Shown here: positions 24,158-36,062 of the stretch, piece after piece
Layout of the letters: every line of letters starts with the position of its first letter
Numbering within the stretch: the stretch's first letter is position 1
Translations under genes and position numbers: made by a program
The notes under the pieces: generated by a model
The model's database searches: none
The model's input: only the letters and a program-made list of their open reading frames with translations
Told to the model about the DNA's origin: nothing
Assembly: GCA_004009845.1 (NCBI GenBank)
Contig: RMBW01000077.1
Span: 1 to 64,000 of the forward strand
DNA length: 64,000 nt
DNA from: Davidsoniella eucalypti
Lineage: Eukaryota; Ascomycota; Sordariomycetes; Microascales; Ceratocystidaceae
Reading direction: 5' to 3'

Positions 24158-25012
24158 CTAGTAGATGCTGCGCACCACACGAGCCGGGCTGCGCGGAGGC
24201 ACGTCGAGGAACAGCGGCTCCTTGGTGTCTTCCTCGGCCAGCGTGCGGTAGACGTCGATGTGGGCGACCGGCGGCGACGGAGGCATGCCGGCGTCAGCGT
24301 CGTCGTCGGAAGAAGAGTCGTAGTCCAGAGCAGGCTCGGTGGGCGAGAGGGCGGAGCGGCTCTGGGTGCGGACTAGGCCGAGGCTGGCGAGATCTTCCTC
24401 GTCGTCGTCGACTGCTTCCTCGTCCGCTTCTTCTGCGCTTTGTGGCGAGGGCAACGACGTCTTGGCGCGCGTGGCTTGGCGCAGGCGCGCATCGACGTAG
24501 AGACGGTAGCGGACGTCGACGTCGTCCTCGGTCTCGTGGTCGTCATCGTCGTAGTCCTCGTCGTCGTCTTCGTAGTCCTCGTCGTCGGAAGAGTCGGACC
24601 ACGAAGCGTCGTCATCGTCGTCGTCCGAGTCCTCGGCAGACAGGACCGGGCGGTCGGCGAAGGAGACGGTGCGGCCGGCGGACGGCGCCGCGGGGGCTTC
24701 GCCGTACCAGGCGCCGCTGTCGGCGCTGTCCGAGGAAGCCAGCTCGACCATCAGGTTGTCCAGCAGGTTGGCATGGCCGACTAGGACGCGCAGGTTGTGC
24801 GCAGGGCGCGAGGCTTCCGTGCCGAGCTTGGAGCGGGCACGGTGGGCCAGCAGGTAGGTCTGGGTCATGGACATGGACATGGCCTTGTGTGCGAGGGAGA
24901 CAGACGAGTACGAAGAAGAGGACGAGACGCTCGCCGAACGAGGGCTGGAGGCAGAGCTGGAAACCGAAGAGGCCAGCGGGCTTGGGCTGTGAGGTCTGGT
25001 GGTAGAGTTCAT
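24158..25012 (-). CDS. acidic protein with ECM13/YJR115W-like motif, function unknown
   Basis: Single-exon frame of 284 residues, clearly more GC-rich than its surroundings. The first 45 residues are Ser-rich. Residues 51-88 form a helical basic segment ending in LRVLVGHANLLDNLM, a motif I associate with the fungal ECM13/YJR115W family; this is recall, not a search result. Residues about 123-167 are an almost continuous Asp/Glu/Ser tract, and a second acidic stretch follows near 190-205. The C terminus is Pro/Arg-rich. No catalytic domain is visible. The antisense Arg-rich open frame over the same bases is a compositional shadow. The gene is isolated, with 4.9 kb free downstream and 12.9 kb free upstream, which may mean long regulatory regions. 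Confidence 0.75.
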   Translation of the reverse strand: MNSTTRPHSPSPLASSVSSSASSPRSASVSSSSSYSSVSLAHKAMSMSMTQTYLLAHRARSKLGTEASRPAHNLRVLVGHANLLDNLMVELASSDSADSGAWYGEAPAAPSAGRTVSFADRPVLSAEDSDDDDDDASWSDSSDDEDYEDDDEDYDDDDHETEDDVDVRYRLYVDARLRQATRAKTSLPSPQSAEEADEEAVDDDEEDLASLGLVRTQSRSALSPTEPALDYDSSSDDDADAGMPPSPPVAHIDVYRTLAEEDTKEPLFLDVPPRSPARVVRSIY

Positions 25013-25288
25013 CTTGAAAAGTAAAGATGCAGTGGATGGGTAAAGATGAAGTGAAGGTTTGGTCTGATATGGAGAAGAAGGGCGAAGGAAGACGATGGGA
25101 AGCGGCGAGTCAAAGTAGTTATAAAGAATGGCAACGAACGAACGGCCTGGGTTGCAGCAGCTAAAATCGGTGGAATTAAGCGTAGGGTGGAATGAGAGCG
25201 AGCTCGCCTGGTGTGACTCAAGTGACCGCCAATACTAGATATTATGGGCGAATATACATGTTTTATGTATACGGACTAGGGCGCAACA

Positions 25289-25302
25289 GGGGGGGAGGGG
25301 GG
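25289..25302. repeat. G-rich run upstream of the ECM13-like gene
   Basis: Two runs of six to seven G separated by one A, about 280 bp upstream of the ATG at 25012. It reads as C-rich on the gene's sense strand. Confidence 0.8.
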
Positions 25303-25790
25303 TCTTGCTAAGAAGCCGGGCACAGATCGTACAGGCAGCAACAGCAGAGCAGGAGACAGAGTAGTAGAACAAGTGTCCCCAAGTATCGTATCGTATAGTG
25401 TATATGGTTGTACATGTAATGGTAGCCGGCGTATTGCAGGAGAATAGAGCAATATATGGAGATATGTGACTTAATATTGCGACTAGAATACAGAGGCAAA
25501 TATCGAGCAGCAAATAGCTGCGTTGAGATAATGAACACAAAGCAACAAAACGCAATACGAGGACTGCTTGATACGGCCTGTACTTGGCATCTCCAGTGCG
25601 ATGATATCCGTATATTTATGGCCTGCGCAGTGTACGTACATGTATTTTCAAACCAAGCCAGAGAAGCATAAACGGACTACGAAGAGGACTATCGACACGC
25701 CTGTGGTTCTTTTTTTAACACAATAAACTCGGAATTGCAAAGCGTCCCGATCGCTCAGTAGTCATAGTTAATCATCTTTAGCTTTAGGAT

Positions 25791-25802
25791 GGGGGGGGGG
25801 GG
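25791..25802. repeat. poly-G run
   Basis: Twelve consecutive G, about 780 bp upstream of the ECM13-like start codon. Confidence 0.85.
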
Positions 25803-25937
25803 TAAGAAGAGTTCTCGGTAAAACGGGGTTTACGGCACTCGCAACCATGGATTTTTAGTGCTCGAATACGCTGAACTTCGCAGTGCTTCTTGATTCCGAA
25901 GCAAAGAAAACCAGAAAAGATAAAGCCCAGGAAAGGA

Positions 25938-25951
25938 GGGGGGGGGGGGGG
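25938..25951. repeat. poly-G run
   Basis: Fourteen consecutive G, about 135 bp from the previous run. Runs of this length are prone to assembly and sequencing length errors. Confidence 0.85.
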
Positions 25952-28900
25952 TGATGATAGACGTCTCTTTGTCCCTACACTTTAAAATTTGAGCCTGTAA
26001 GGCCACCCCAGCAGCCAAATTTCGGCCTCAGAAGTAACTTCCAGAATTTAGAAAAAGGGAAACGAGAGCGAGAATAGAGAATTGCACTATTTTTATTTTT
26101 ATTTTTTTCCTCTACCTGCTTTGTCATGACGGCCGACTGTCACTTCCCTTCTAGGCCTTGATCGTGACTCCAATATCTTGGGTTCGTCAACGGTCTAGAC
26201 GACTTGGAAGGCCTGGCTGACCCGTAGACATACGTGGTATGTATTTGTGCTCTATTAGCATGTACAAACGTACAATGTATCCCCCATCACCAGCAAGAAC
26301 CTTGGCCGTCTCTTCTCCAGTTTCCGCGACTAGGACGAACTCGACTATCAGATGCGGCGTGCAGATATCTTGCGTGCAATTGCGTTGGCAAGGGATGGAA
26401 GAAGAGAATATATATATTAGTACATATCTAATCGAACTACGTGTGGTGTGGTGGTCTTGCGAAGCAACCGCAAGGGATCGTCGTTTAGCAGCTAGTCTGG
26501 CCTACTCCGGCACCAAGATGAACGAGTCTGGAACTGAGCTGGGAAAAAAGTATCAGATCGATCTTCGATATCCCATCATATCACCGTATCCTCCCTCCAT
26601 CCATATAGCACCATCGTAGCGTGTAGTTAGTTTGTCTGCTTATTAAGCCGCGGCCGAGGATGCCGCCTTATTTTTGGGTTTGATCTCCGCCAGCCAAGTG
26701 TATCTGTATCTTTATATATCAAGAATATTAAAGCCACTAAGCAACATCCGGAGTCAAAGGCAAGTCGATTCGCACTTGAAAATATAAATAAATAAAAAAG
26801 GCTTAGCGGCCCGCTTACAAAGACGAGACGAGACGGCAAACCCAAAATCTCAATGTAAAAATGATATAAAATATATAGAACGCCGCGGAAGCCTATGGTA
26901 GCGCCGGCATTAACGGTGGAGTTAATGGAATCAAGCAAGCTTATAGCGACCGGTGAAAGCCTATAGGCCTGCCTAATACGCCCTAAAGCCTTCTGTCTTG
27001 GTGATTTCTTTACAGGGCTTCTTTTGCTTTCTACTGTTTTCCTTTTATGCTTCCGTGCCTATTCTAAATGCGGCAGCCTAGATTGTAATTTTTTAAGATA
27101 AAAAATTACTAGAATCTCAATTGATCTTCTAGCTCAATTAGAGCAGAATCTGAACAACCCACCAAGGCTTCCATATATTCTAGTAATAAACCCTTTTCAA
27201 AGTTCTCTAGTAGTACCCTGAATACTGAAAAACTGGGGGGGTGCTGTGTTTTTTTGATCTCACGTCCCATAATTCTGCTAAGCCTTCTATAATCGCAGAG
27301 CCGAATATTTGGAGAAAAAACCAATGACGGCATTTCTTGGGACGGAGCAAACGATTTTATTTTTATTTTTATTTCGTTTGTTTTGTTCATGTTTTGCTGT
27401 CCTTGCCTGGTTTATTAAGCTATTTTTGCACCAGCCACATTCGTCTTTTTTATCAATGACACATTTTTTGAATATGGGGTTTCTATTTCTTGTTCTTGTC
27501 TTATTTGTTTATCGATGCAAGTCTTAAACCCTAACGTGAACGCAGTCTTTGATTTTCGTGATCTTCCTCTGAATCGACAGAAGAAGAAACTAACACGGCA
27601 AATGGTAGTTGATTTGATTCAAATACTCTGTAGAATAAAAGCCTGTATCCAAGCTCGTGGTAACTTGGCAAAAAGGCCTAAAGACAAGCTTTTCCATTGT
27701 CCCTTAGCCAAGCTTTTTCTTCCCTTCTTCCCTTCTTTACACGGCTTGTTTTTAGTTTTTAGTTCTTTCGTCCCGCTGTGCTTATATGTACAACTAACAT
27801 GTTATATCGCCATTGACCTGTCGATTTCGGTTAAATGCACTGGAAGATCTATCCGTCCACTCACCAAATAAGCAGATCACGAGCCAACCAACCATCCGGC
27901 TTCTGATAGGCTTGTGGAAAGGCCTATATCATCTGCTCGAAACAAGTGGTAAAGGAACAGGTCTCCGGACGCAGCTAAACTGATCGCCGTAAAAAAAAAA
28001 ACCTGCGGATTATCAAGTGATTCTCTCTTGTTTTGATCTGCTACTCGCATAGTGGCAAACATTAACATGCATGCTTAGCTTTTGTGTCTTCCCTTCTAAT
28101 AGTTGGCACTTTAGTATTCTGTGTATATGGACAACTGAGGAATCCGTGCCGCCGATCAGGTCTTTCCCCGCGACTTTTGCATTTTGCTTCATTCGTTTCG
28201 TGTTTCCCTGTGCCGTAGACGGTTGTGTCGATATTAGATTAGAACTAACCAATACCTGGGAGACCAAAACGGTCTTACAAACTCACGTCATAGCTGCTCA
28301 CTTTCATGCTGCTACCAGTCAAAGGAAAGAAGAAAGAAGAAAGAAGAAGAAAAAAAGCCTGTATCCCTAGCCTGTATCAGAGTGTTGCTCCCAACAGGCC
28401 AATATCTAGATCTGCCTGTCCCATAACACCCCTACAGGCTCGTTCTGACATGTTGCTATGCTATGCCTCCCCCTACTACCAAAAATTGAGCCAAATAACA
28501 ACAGATAGAGGCAAACGCCTTGGATACAAACGACTGACTGGATACAAACAACGCAAGATGGCCGTGCCATACAGAGACAGACTCATATCATATGTATTAT
28601 GGCAGGCTAACAGGCAGGCTAGGGTTTTGCTGAGCCATTCCAAGGCGTTATGTGTCTTGATGTTGCAGTTTGTTCGTGCGCTCGGTTGCCAATAACTCTT
28701 CTATCTGACCAACCATTACGCAGATACCGGGCTCATTAGAGACTCTTGTACTGGACTGTAGTAAATGGTTGATGGTATTGTGTTCACTGACTGTGGGCTT
28801 GGTCTTAGCTTGTCAACTTGACTGGGCCTCAAACTCAGAAATAACTCCCAACCTCCATTTGCACACCACAGACGGGGGGTTGATTCGGCACGATGAATTT

Positions 28901-29514
28901 GTGTATCGATTAGACCATCTCCAAAAGAGTGGTACCCGTCTGTTATCGATCCATGATCGAGGGAGGGGGGGCCATGCTGGGAATCCCGACTTTGTATACA
29001 AGATACCAGGCATTCTCTTCACTAGGCCAAAGTGCTCACAATAGTGTGCAACGCTTGTGCCAGAAGAAACGAAGCCTTGATCACGATTTCGGATGGCCTT
29101 TCTGTATTCAGATCCTAAGACGAAAAAAAGAAGAAAAAAGAGAGAGAGAAAAAAAAAAAAAAGAAATAAAGACCACTAACACTAGTATCGTCAGAACCTG
29201 GCCACGCGAACGTTGCGTGCAGACAATAGTGCTCTGAAGGAAGCAAGAACATAACATCAAAAGTCCAATATCTAGTCTTCCCATCTTTGATCAAGCACCG
29301 CATAGACCTGGCCAGTTCACGATGTTTTTTTTTTTGTTTTCGGCCTCAATTTTTTGTGTTCAGATGCCTTTTGTCCTCTTAGTACAGTCCGTTTCGGTAA
29401 TTATACTACGTCCAGCAGGGGGAGGGGACTCTGTACTTTGCCGCTGCCTTTTAAACAAGGGAGCGGAAGTGCAAGGAGGGGGGCGTGTAGTTAATATACG
29501 CTTCCGCCATCTTG

Positions 29515-29550
29515 CCTTTTTGTTGGTAGCATCCTTTTTGTTGGTAGCAT
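29515..29550. repeat. two perfect 18-bp direct repeats
   Basis: CCTTTTTGTTGGTAGCAT occurs twice head to tail, followed by the first five bases of a third copy. A simple minisatellite-like duplication. Confidence 0.9.
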
Positions 29551-32500
29551 CCTTTAAGTTTTTAGTGTGCCGCTTGGCCAAAACAAGCCAGCCTAGCCAA
29601 CCGATAACAACTAGATTGTACATAGTGCTGGTATACTATGGGCATAGAGAGAACATACATACAGATAGATACATAAAGTAGAGAAGCCTTCAGGCTTCAA
29701 TGCCCATCAATAGACCACATGACCTTCTTATGCAGCACATCTCCAACCTTGCTTGTTAGGGGTAACACGCAGTACATATACAGATATGTACAGACGGTCT
29801 CCAGCTGCACTTACTAGTGCTCCCCAGAGATGTACACCTGCACATCTAGGCCAGCTTCTGATAGTTGAACCAAAGACTGGACTGTTCTATGCGGACTAGC
29901 TGGCCATTCTAGCCCTGGGGCAGTGCAATCTGGTACGCATAGTGAGTGGTCTTGATAGATAAGAAGAAGGATAGAGCCATAAAAGTATAACTATATATAA
30001 AACAACATTTATGTATGCTGTTTAGGAGGCTTTAGCTTAGACATTGTAGATCAGCTAACCCACTAATAGCAGCTTCCAACCCTACTAAACAAAGGAGGAT
30101 GGGGTCCAGAATCTGATATCCCGGCTACGACGGTCTAGATCATGACGATTACTGGCTTCTACACAAAGAGGTCGTATGCTTTGTCTTCGTTACGCAGTGT
30201 CATGTATGCATTTTGGGCTGAGGCGGCGACTTTGTTGCCACCCATAAAAAAGGCCGATAAGTGTGCACTGAGACCCAGTCCTACAATTAGGCTGAACAGC
30301 CACTATCTGCGGCGATATAACACAGCTCTGTATTTTATTTTTTTCTCTGCCGAGGAACGCTATAAACGACATAGGCGCTCGTATTACCAAAGCCTCGTTG
30401 CGGAGTTATAGATGGGCCTGAAAGCTGTAGTAGCATGCAAAGAACCCACTATAGAATGCTAGTGTATCTGTATTTATGGCGTACGGGGGGCACTGCAAAC
30501 CCTGTTTACAGCCCTCCACGCTGTGTTGTGTAGAGAGTGTGTGCGTCATCACTGCAGTTGTTTACTCATTAAAGCCACTGTAGCACGGCCTAGAAATGAC
30601 AGGCCCGGTTTCTTGTTCTGGGTGGTGGACAGGGCGTCTCTTTGTCTACTTTAGTTTTGTTGCGCCGTTTTCGCACTTGTTTTCAATTAGCAAAGCAGTG
30701 GCCAGACAGCAAACAAGCTAATTTTCCGGTAACATCGTGATATTGTACAAGAAGTATAAGAAAACAGCAAGTCGTACAGAGTTGAATATCAGTTTTTTTT
30801 CTCTTTCGTTCCATGATTCGTGCGCCGAGGCCAAGCTTTGATATTCGTATTCTCCTGCATATTCTGGATTTTCTCTGCCTGTTTTTCTTGTTATCGTAGG
30901 CGAGAAATCTCTCTTTTTTTCTTCTTCTTTTTTTTCCAATAACTTGGCAGCTCGTGGCGGTTTCTCTCCTTCATTCTTTTCCCTTATCAGGTTTCGTTTC
31001 TTGTCTCTGATCTTCACATCCCGCATTACGCGTGTGAAAACTTCCATAAGGGAGGCCAGAACAAAACGCATAGCAGCCATTGTATGTCACGGGAAAATAT
31101 AGAAGAAATACAGAAGCATGACCGTGATAGATGGCCTAAAAATAAACCAAACACCAGCCAAGCATTTCAACGTGTTTATTCTGTGTTTCTGTTCCTCTTG
31201 GCTTCTGCGTCTCTCCGTCCAAGGGCCAGAGCTTCCAGAGACCTTTTGCAGCAATCAAGAAGGGAACGGAATAGACAAGAACTAAAATATAAATATAAGT
31301 TAAAGCTTGGTCCTCCGGCTTTTCTAGCCTTTTGTGTTTTCCTGCTCGGCCAAAAACAAACAGCCAAGGCACGGAGAAGTTTCTGGCGTCTTCTCACTTA
31401 TTTGATGAGTAATTACGCGTGCTTATCAATAATCCTCGCCAAAAAAAAGTATCAAGGGAACGAGTATATAAAAAATAAAAGTCTTGGCGGTTGCGCTATG
31501 CAGATCAACCTGCTGATTATACCAACATGCTACAGTACAGGCTCGCTACGATGCTTCAAAGCAAATCAAGTCATTTTACCACTAGGTTTGGGCTAGGATA
31601 CGTCTCTTTCCAAATGCCCAGGCTCGAAGTGGCAGGAGATAGCGGCAGCCAAGATATTCAGAACGCTGTTTGTGCTACTGAACTCACAGTATGTACTTGA
31701 GCCGTCCTTTTTTGACTGAGTTTCCATTTATATCAATGAAGAAACGTTGCTACAGTTGTCGTTCTTCTATATGTAATCGCCTTCCCAATCCGATATTACA
31801 TATATACACACGTAGACCCTAATTCCTATTTCCGTACCTGTTTCCGCTCCCGCTCTGGTGGCCCATGTGTCTGTCCATCTACATAGCTATAATGTACTAT
31901 TGTAGTATATATGAGAGCTACGAGTATGCTGTCAAGTCAAATTCTGCATACGGGAACATGCTATAGTTGTATGTGTTCCTGAGGTGTGTCGCAATGCCAT
32001 TAAACCCGAAGCACAGTGACAGAAGGAAAGGAAGATATGCTGTTTCCGGGCACAAAACACATCCAAAACTGCCTATATTCGTATTATTATGCCAACCTTG
32101 GAACGCCATTTGCAGGCTTCTATAACTGTAATTCCAGCTCCAATGGCTGGTTACTTGTGGTTCTGATAGCTAGTTTCTTCGCTTTCAGAGTTTTCTTTCT
32201 TCTTTAGCTTTACAAGGCTTCCTTTCCATTGTTCGGGAGGACCACCCCCTCCCCTGTGTCGGGCCTCATATTGCTATTTTTTTGCTTTTGATTTTGATTT
32301 TTCCATGGTTGCATTTACGGCGCTTGCGTTAGTGGATCGTGGAATAGAATTTTAGGTAAAAAAATAAAATAAAATACTACAATCCCGGCTAATGTTAAAT
32401 GGGCAAGTCTGTGTCACTCCTCTTTCTCTCTCTCTCGCTGACATTCCAGAAAAAGAAAACCATCAAGGGGCGTGTAGCATCGTCAAGTCAAGCTACTCTG

Positions 32501-35500
32501 TTCCCTTTGCCATTTGTCACTGGCCTGTTTATCAATCGCTCTTTTTATAGGAGATAGGAGAAGCTAGCTACTAAATATGGGAAATGCTTCATGTATTGGC
32601 CAGCAAGCTTGGAGGGCACGTATTACTTTTACTTACGCAAATTAGTATAGTACTTGGGGGGTTGAGCAGCACCTTGAAGGAGGAGGAAGAGGAAACGAAC
32701 GAGGGGGCACAGAGTAATCTTTAACCAGTATATCGTGTCCTTTGATATGTAGAATTACAATTGTTCTACTTGGCTAACCCTGTAAACCACGTAACCCTGT
32801 CTGTTGAGTTCTAGCTCTCACGACTCGTGACAATCCAGAGGCAAGAAAGGAAGGAGGCCTGTCGGATCTCAAACACTAGGGTTATACACCTACATGTCGT
32901 CTAGCTCTTGACTTCGCTTTGGAATCGCCAGCTGGTATGTTTATATTGCAAATTCTTTTTTTTCCATCAAGCCCATCGTCACAAATGGCTTGAAAAGACA
33001 TGATATATTGGAGAGTTTCTTACTCGTATCAGAATTGAAGTAGAAGGGAGATGGATGAAGAATGTCATAAGTTCCGTTTTTGGCGAGAAGGCCTTTTTCT
33101 ATATTCTTCCGTCCCGGTATTTCGTCTCGTTTCTTGATATTTCCAACCCGAAAACAAATACTAGGCCTAGAATTTTTCCAAAAATATAGGTGGTCTACCC
33201 CCTGTGAAATCCGCTTCTGGTACACAAAAACTAAGGTAGACACTTTTTTTTCTCTGAATAGGCTATATCCTTGTTCAAAGTTCCATAAACAACATGAGCA
33301 GCTTTTCTGGGATCAGTTTGAGCTTCTAGAATCTTGACTTTTACAGCTTCTCATCGAACATTTTCACGCTTTAGCTTTTTGCAAGTAATCTCTTATTCGA
33401 ATATGACGGAGTAATGGCAATATATTGCTGCATACTTTATATTGGCTAACTGAGTTGTACTCTTGATAATATCTGAGATGTGTATCCATGTGATATTACA
33501 TATGTTAGTTTGTCATATTTCTTGAACTTATAAATATGTTCAACTAGGAATATAGGGTATGTCTACTTGATTTCTTCAGCCTTTACCTTCTCAAGACATG
33601 AATCTCGGTATTTTATTACACTATACTTTGTTCCATTCGACTAACATAGATCACCGATGTAACATACCTAGCCCGTACAGTATAATTCCGGTCTTGTTAC
33701 ATGTACGTTACATATATTTGCTGTTCTTAGTCCTGTCAGTTGGAAAGTAAAGGCTTTGATAATGCTCCACCAAGAGAGACGACTGACGAAATATTCTGAT
33801 CACATGTAGCTAACCCACAAGGCCAACTAGGCACAAAAGAGCTACTTTACAACTGCAGTACAACTAACAACCTACCAAGTTTGAAATGTACCCATGACTC
33901 GATCGTAAGAAGCCCTCACAGGATGGTCTGTTCTCAGCTGAGTTCAATTAGGAAGAAGAAAAACGCTGAAATCACGCTCACATGTCCATGCTTTTGTAAC
34001 CGTATGTGTATACTTCCAGCCAGAGTCAGGCATTCTTGTTATACATGCCATAACTACATGTACATACATGAGACGATAAAAGGCCCCCAAGAAGGCCTAG
34101 AACCAAGAAACATGAGACTTCTGGGAGCTGGTCTAGAGCACTGTGGTGGGTGCTTTGAGCAGAAAGACGCACTATAGCAGGTAGTGCGTGGATGGGATTC
34201 TCAGGACATGGCCTCTTTGTGCACCAACTGCCCTTTTTGCTATTATTCTAGTATTAGTACCAGTACTACGTAGTATGTAAAAAATGCCAGTATGGATTCT
34301 TGTTAGGTAGATAGACATAGAGCCGCACTCGTCATGAAACATCTGCGACATGTACGTCCGATATCAAAGAAAAAAAAAACCACATTCTGAATATGGAAAT
34401 TCAATGTGAAAACTCTGAAGCTCAAAGGACCGTGATTCCGGATAGGGAACGTTGAAATCACTCTCAAAGTGCTGAGGACCCCAAAAAATCACACGTTCTT
34501 TGGGCCGCTAAACCCATGTCTGCCTCAGTACATTATTTACATTGTAAGACACATCTCAACGATAAGAATAAAGAAAGCTGAGGTTCTACCCACAAGGGCG
34601 CCAGTCGAGCTTTGCCGAGAATAGGTATGTCTCCTGTCATCTGCATCAGTGGACGTGGTTTTATTGGCTGCCAACAGTGTGGCCTTCACCGGTGTTATGA
34701 TTGTTGACTGAGGTGCGTGTATTGCCGTATTGTTGTCTGTACATCCATACATAGATGGGAACTGAGATAGCCCAAGATCTAATATCAGTTGTGCTGTCAC
34801 GATACGGAGCTGCAGGCGGACTTCGAATCGAGGCTCGCTAACTGATAAAAACAAAAAGCATAATACAAAAAAAAACGACAGACGCCCCGGCCAGTCACAG
34901 CAAGTTCTGAGATCAGACAGACAGACAGGCAAAGAAGTGCTTGGACGATGGCCTTGTTCCACCTGTCCATGTGCCCATAACTTGTGGTTGGGCTCGTAAC
35001 ATGCGATTGCACCGAGTCGAGACCGTTTGAGGTGCGACTATCTATCACATATCGGTACAATGTCACATAGGCAAATGCACCTATCATATTCTAAGGGCAC
35101 TTATGCCCGTATGCGTATGTGTAGTTCGCTATAAGATAAATTAAGCTGGAAAGGGCTGTGGATAACTTGTCCACTGTATCCAATGTTGAGAGGAAACCCA
35201 ACTCTTGAAAGATCAGTCTAGACCGCTTACCCTGAGAAGGGTTATGCATGAGGCCGTACACACTTATTATGTGTGTACAGTGCATATGCAGGTATACCCA
35301 GCCTAAAGTTGCAAGATTCCATGAATGAATGCATTTTTTTTCTTCATCTTTTCGGTATAACAGCACGAGAACATCGGATGTATCGAGAGACGATTGGTCC
35401 TGAGTCATGTCATGCATGGTACAATCGTGAAAAACTTTCACATCATTTTTGAGATGATCGATTGCTGGCTCATCTATCTATATGATGTGCCTACATACAT

Positions 35501-35970
35501 TGTGTATTCTGAATGGATATGCCTAAGTAAGCTGTCCAATTATCAACACCACATGTAATATTGATAAGCTGATAACGTACCATACCTCGCACCAGATCAA
35601 GGCCAGATTAAGGGATAAAGGCAATGCATAAATGTTGTCCGCAGATGGGCTTAATGCAGCAAATGACTGGGTATATTGCACCACCGAGAAGTAATACAAC
35701 AGCACATTCCAAGAGTTCATAAACGCGGGGTAGTCGGTTCAAATGCTCCATCTATATGTAGACTAGACTGGCTTTGAAATACTGCTGACATGGGTGCTCT
35801 TTTTTCTTATATGTAATTGTATTTGCCTAGTTGACTAATCGGATGTAGGGAGTTAGCCCGAGGAGGGATCGGAGTAAACAGCTGTATACTCAAGTACTTA
35901 CATATGTAAGCACAAATATTAGAAATATCTATGTATCAGCATTCAAGCTAGACTGTTGGGACTTTTGCTT

Positions 35971-36062
35971 CATACAAACCTAGTGCTATAACGAACACCG
36001 GAATTAAGCAGTTAATGGTTCGAGTGCCCGGCATTATGAACAAGTAGGAAAGCCCTTGTACA
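35971..36062 (+). pseudogene. degenerate 5S rRNA-like sequence
   Basis: CATACAAACC is followed after about 20 bases by CGGAATTAAGCAG, then GGTTCGAGTGCCCGG and AGGAAAGCCCTTGTAC. Order and spacing resemble 5S rRNA: the CATACGACC 5' end, the conserved GAAGTTAAGC core, the GAGTACTTGG segment and GGGAATCCC near the 3' end. About 20 bases seem to be missing before the core, and many differences are C-to-T or G-to-A. I read it as a dead 5S copy; chance similarity cannot be excluded without a covariance-model search. Confidence 0.35.

Noticed and set aside
24440..25024. Long Arg/Val-rich open frames on the plus strand
   Set aside because: They are antisense to the GC-rich acidic gene; Asp/Glu codons read backwards give Arg/Val runs and spurious openness.
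27109..27390. 93-codon minus-strand frame with a helical C terminus
   Set aside because: No homologous family recognised, no splice support, and it sits in degenerate AT-rich DNA; kept only as part of the desert description.
30718..31596. Two neighbouring frames of 120 and 170 codons
   Set aside because: They are driven by Lys/Glu/Arg- and Phe/Leu-rich low complexity, have no splice context or motif, and lie in AT-rich sequence.
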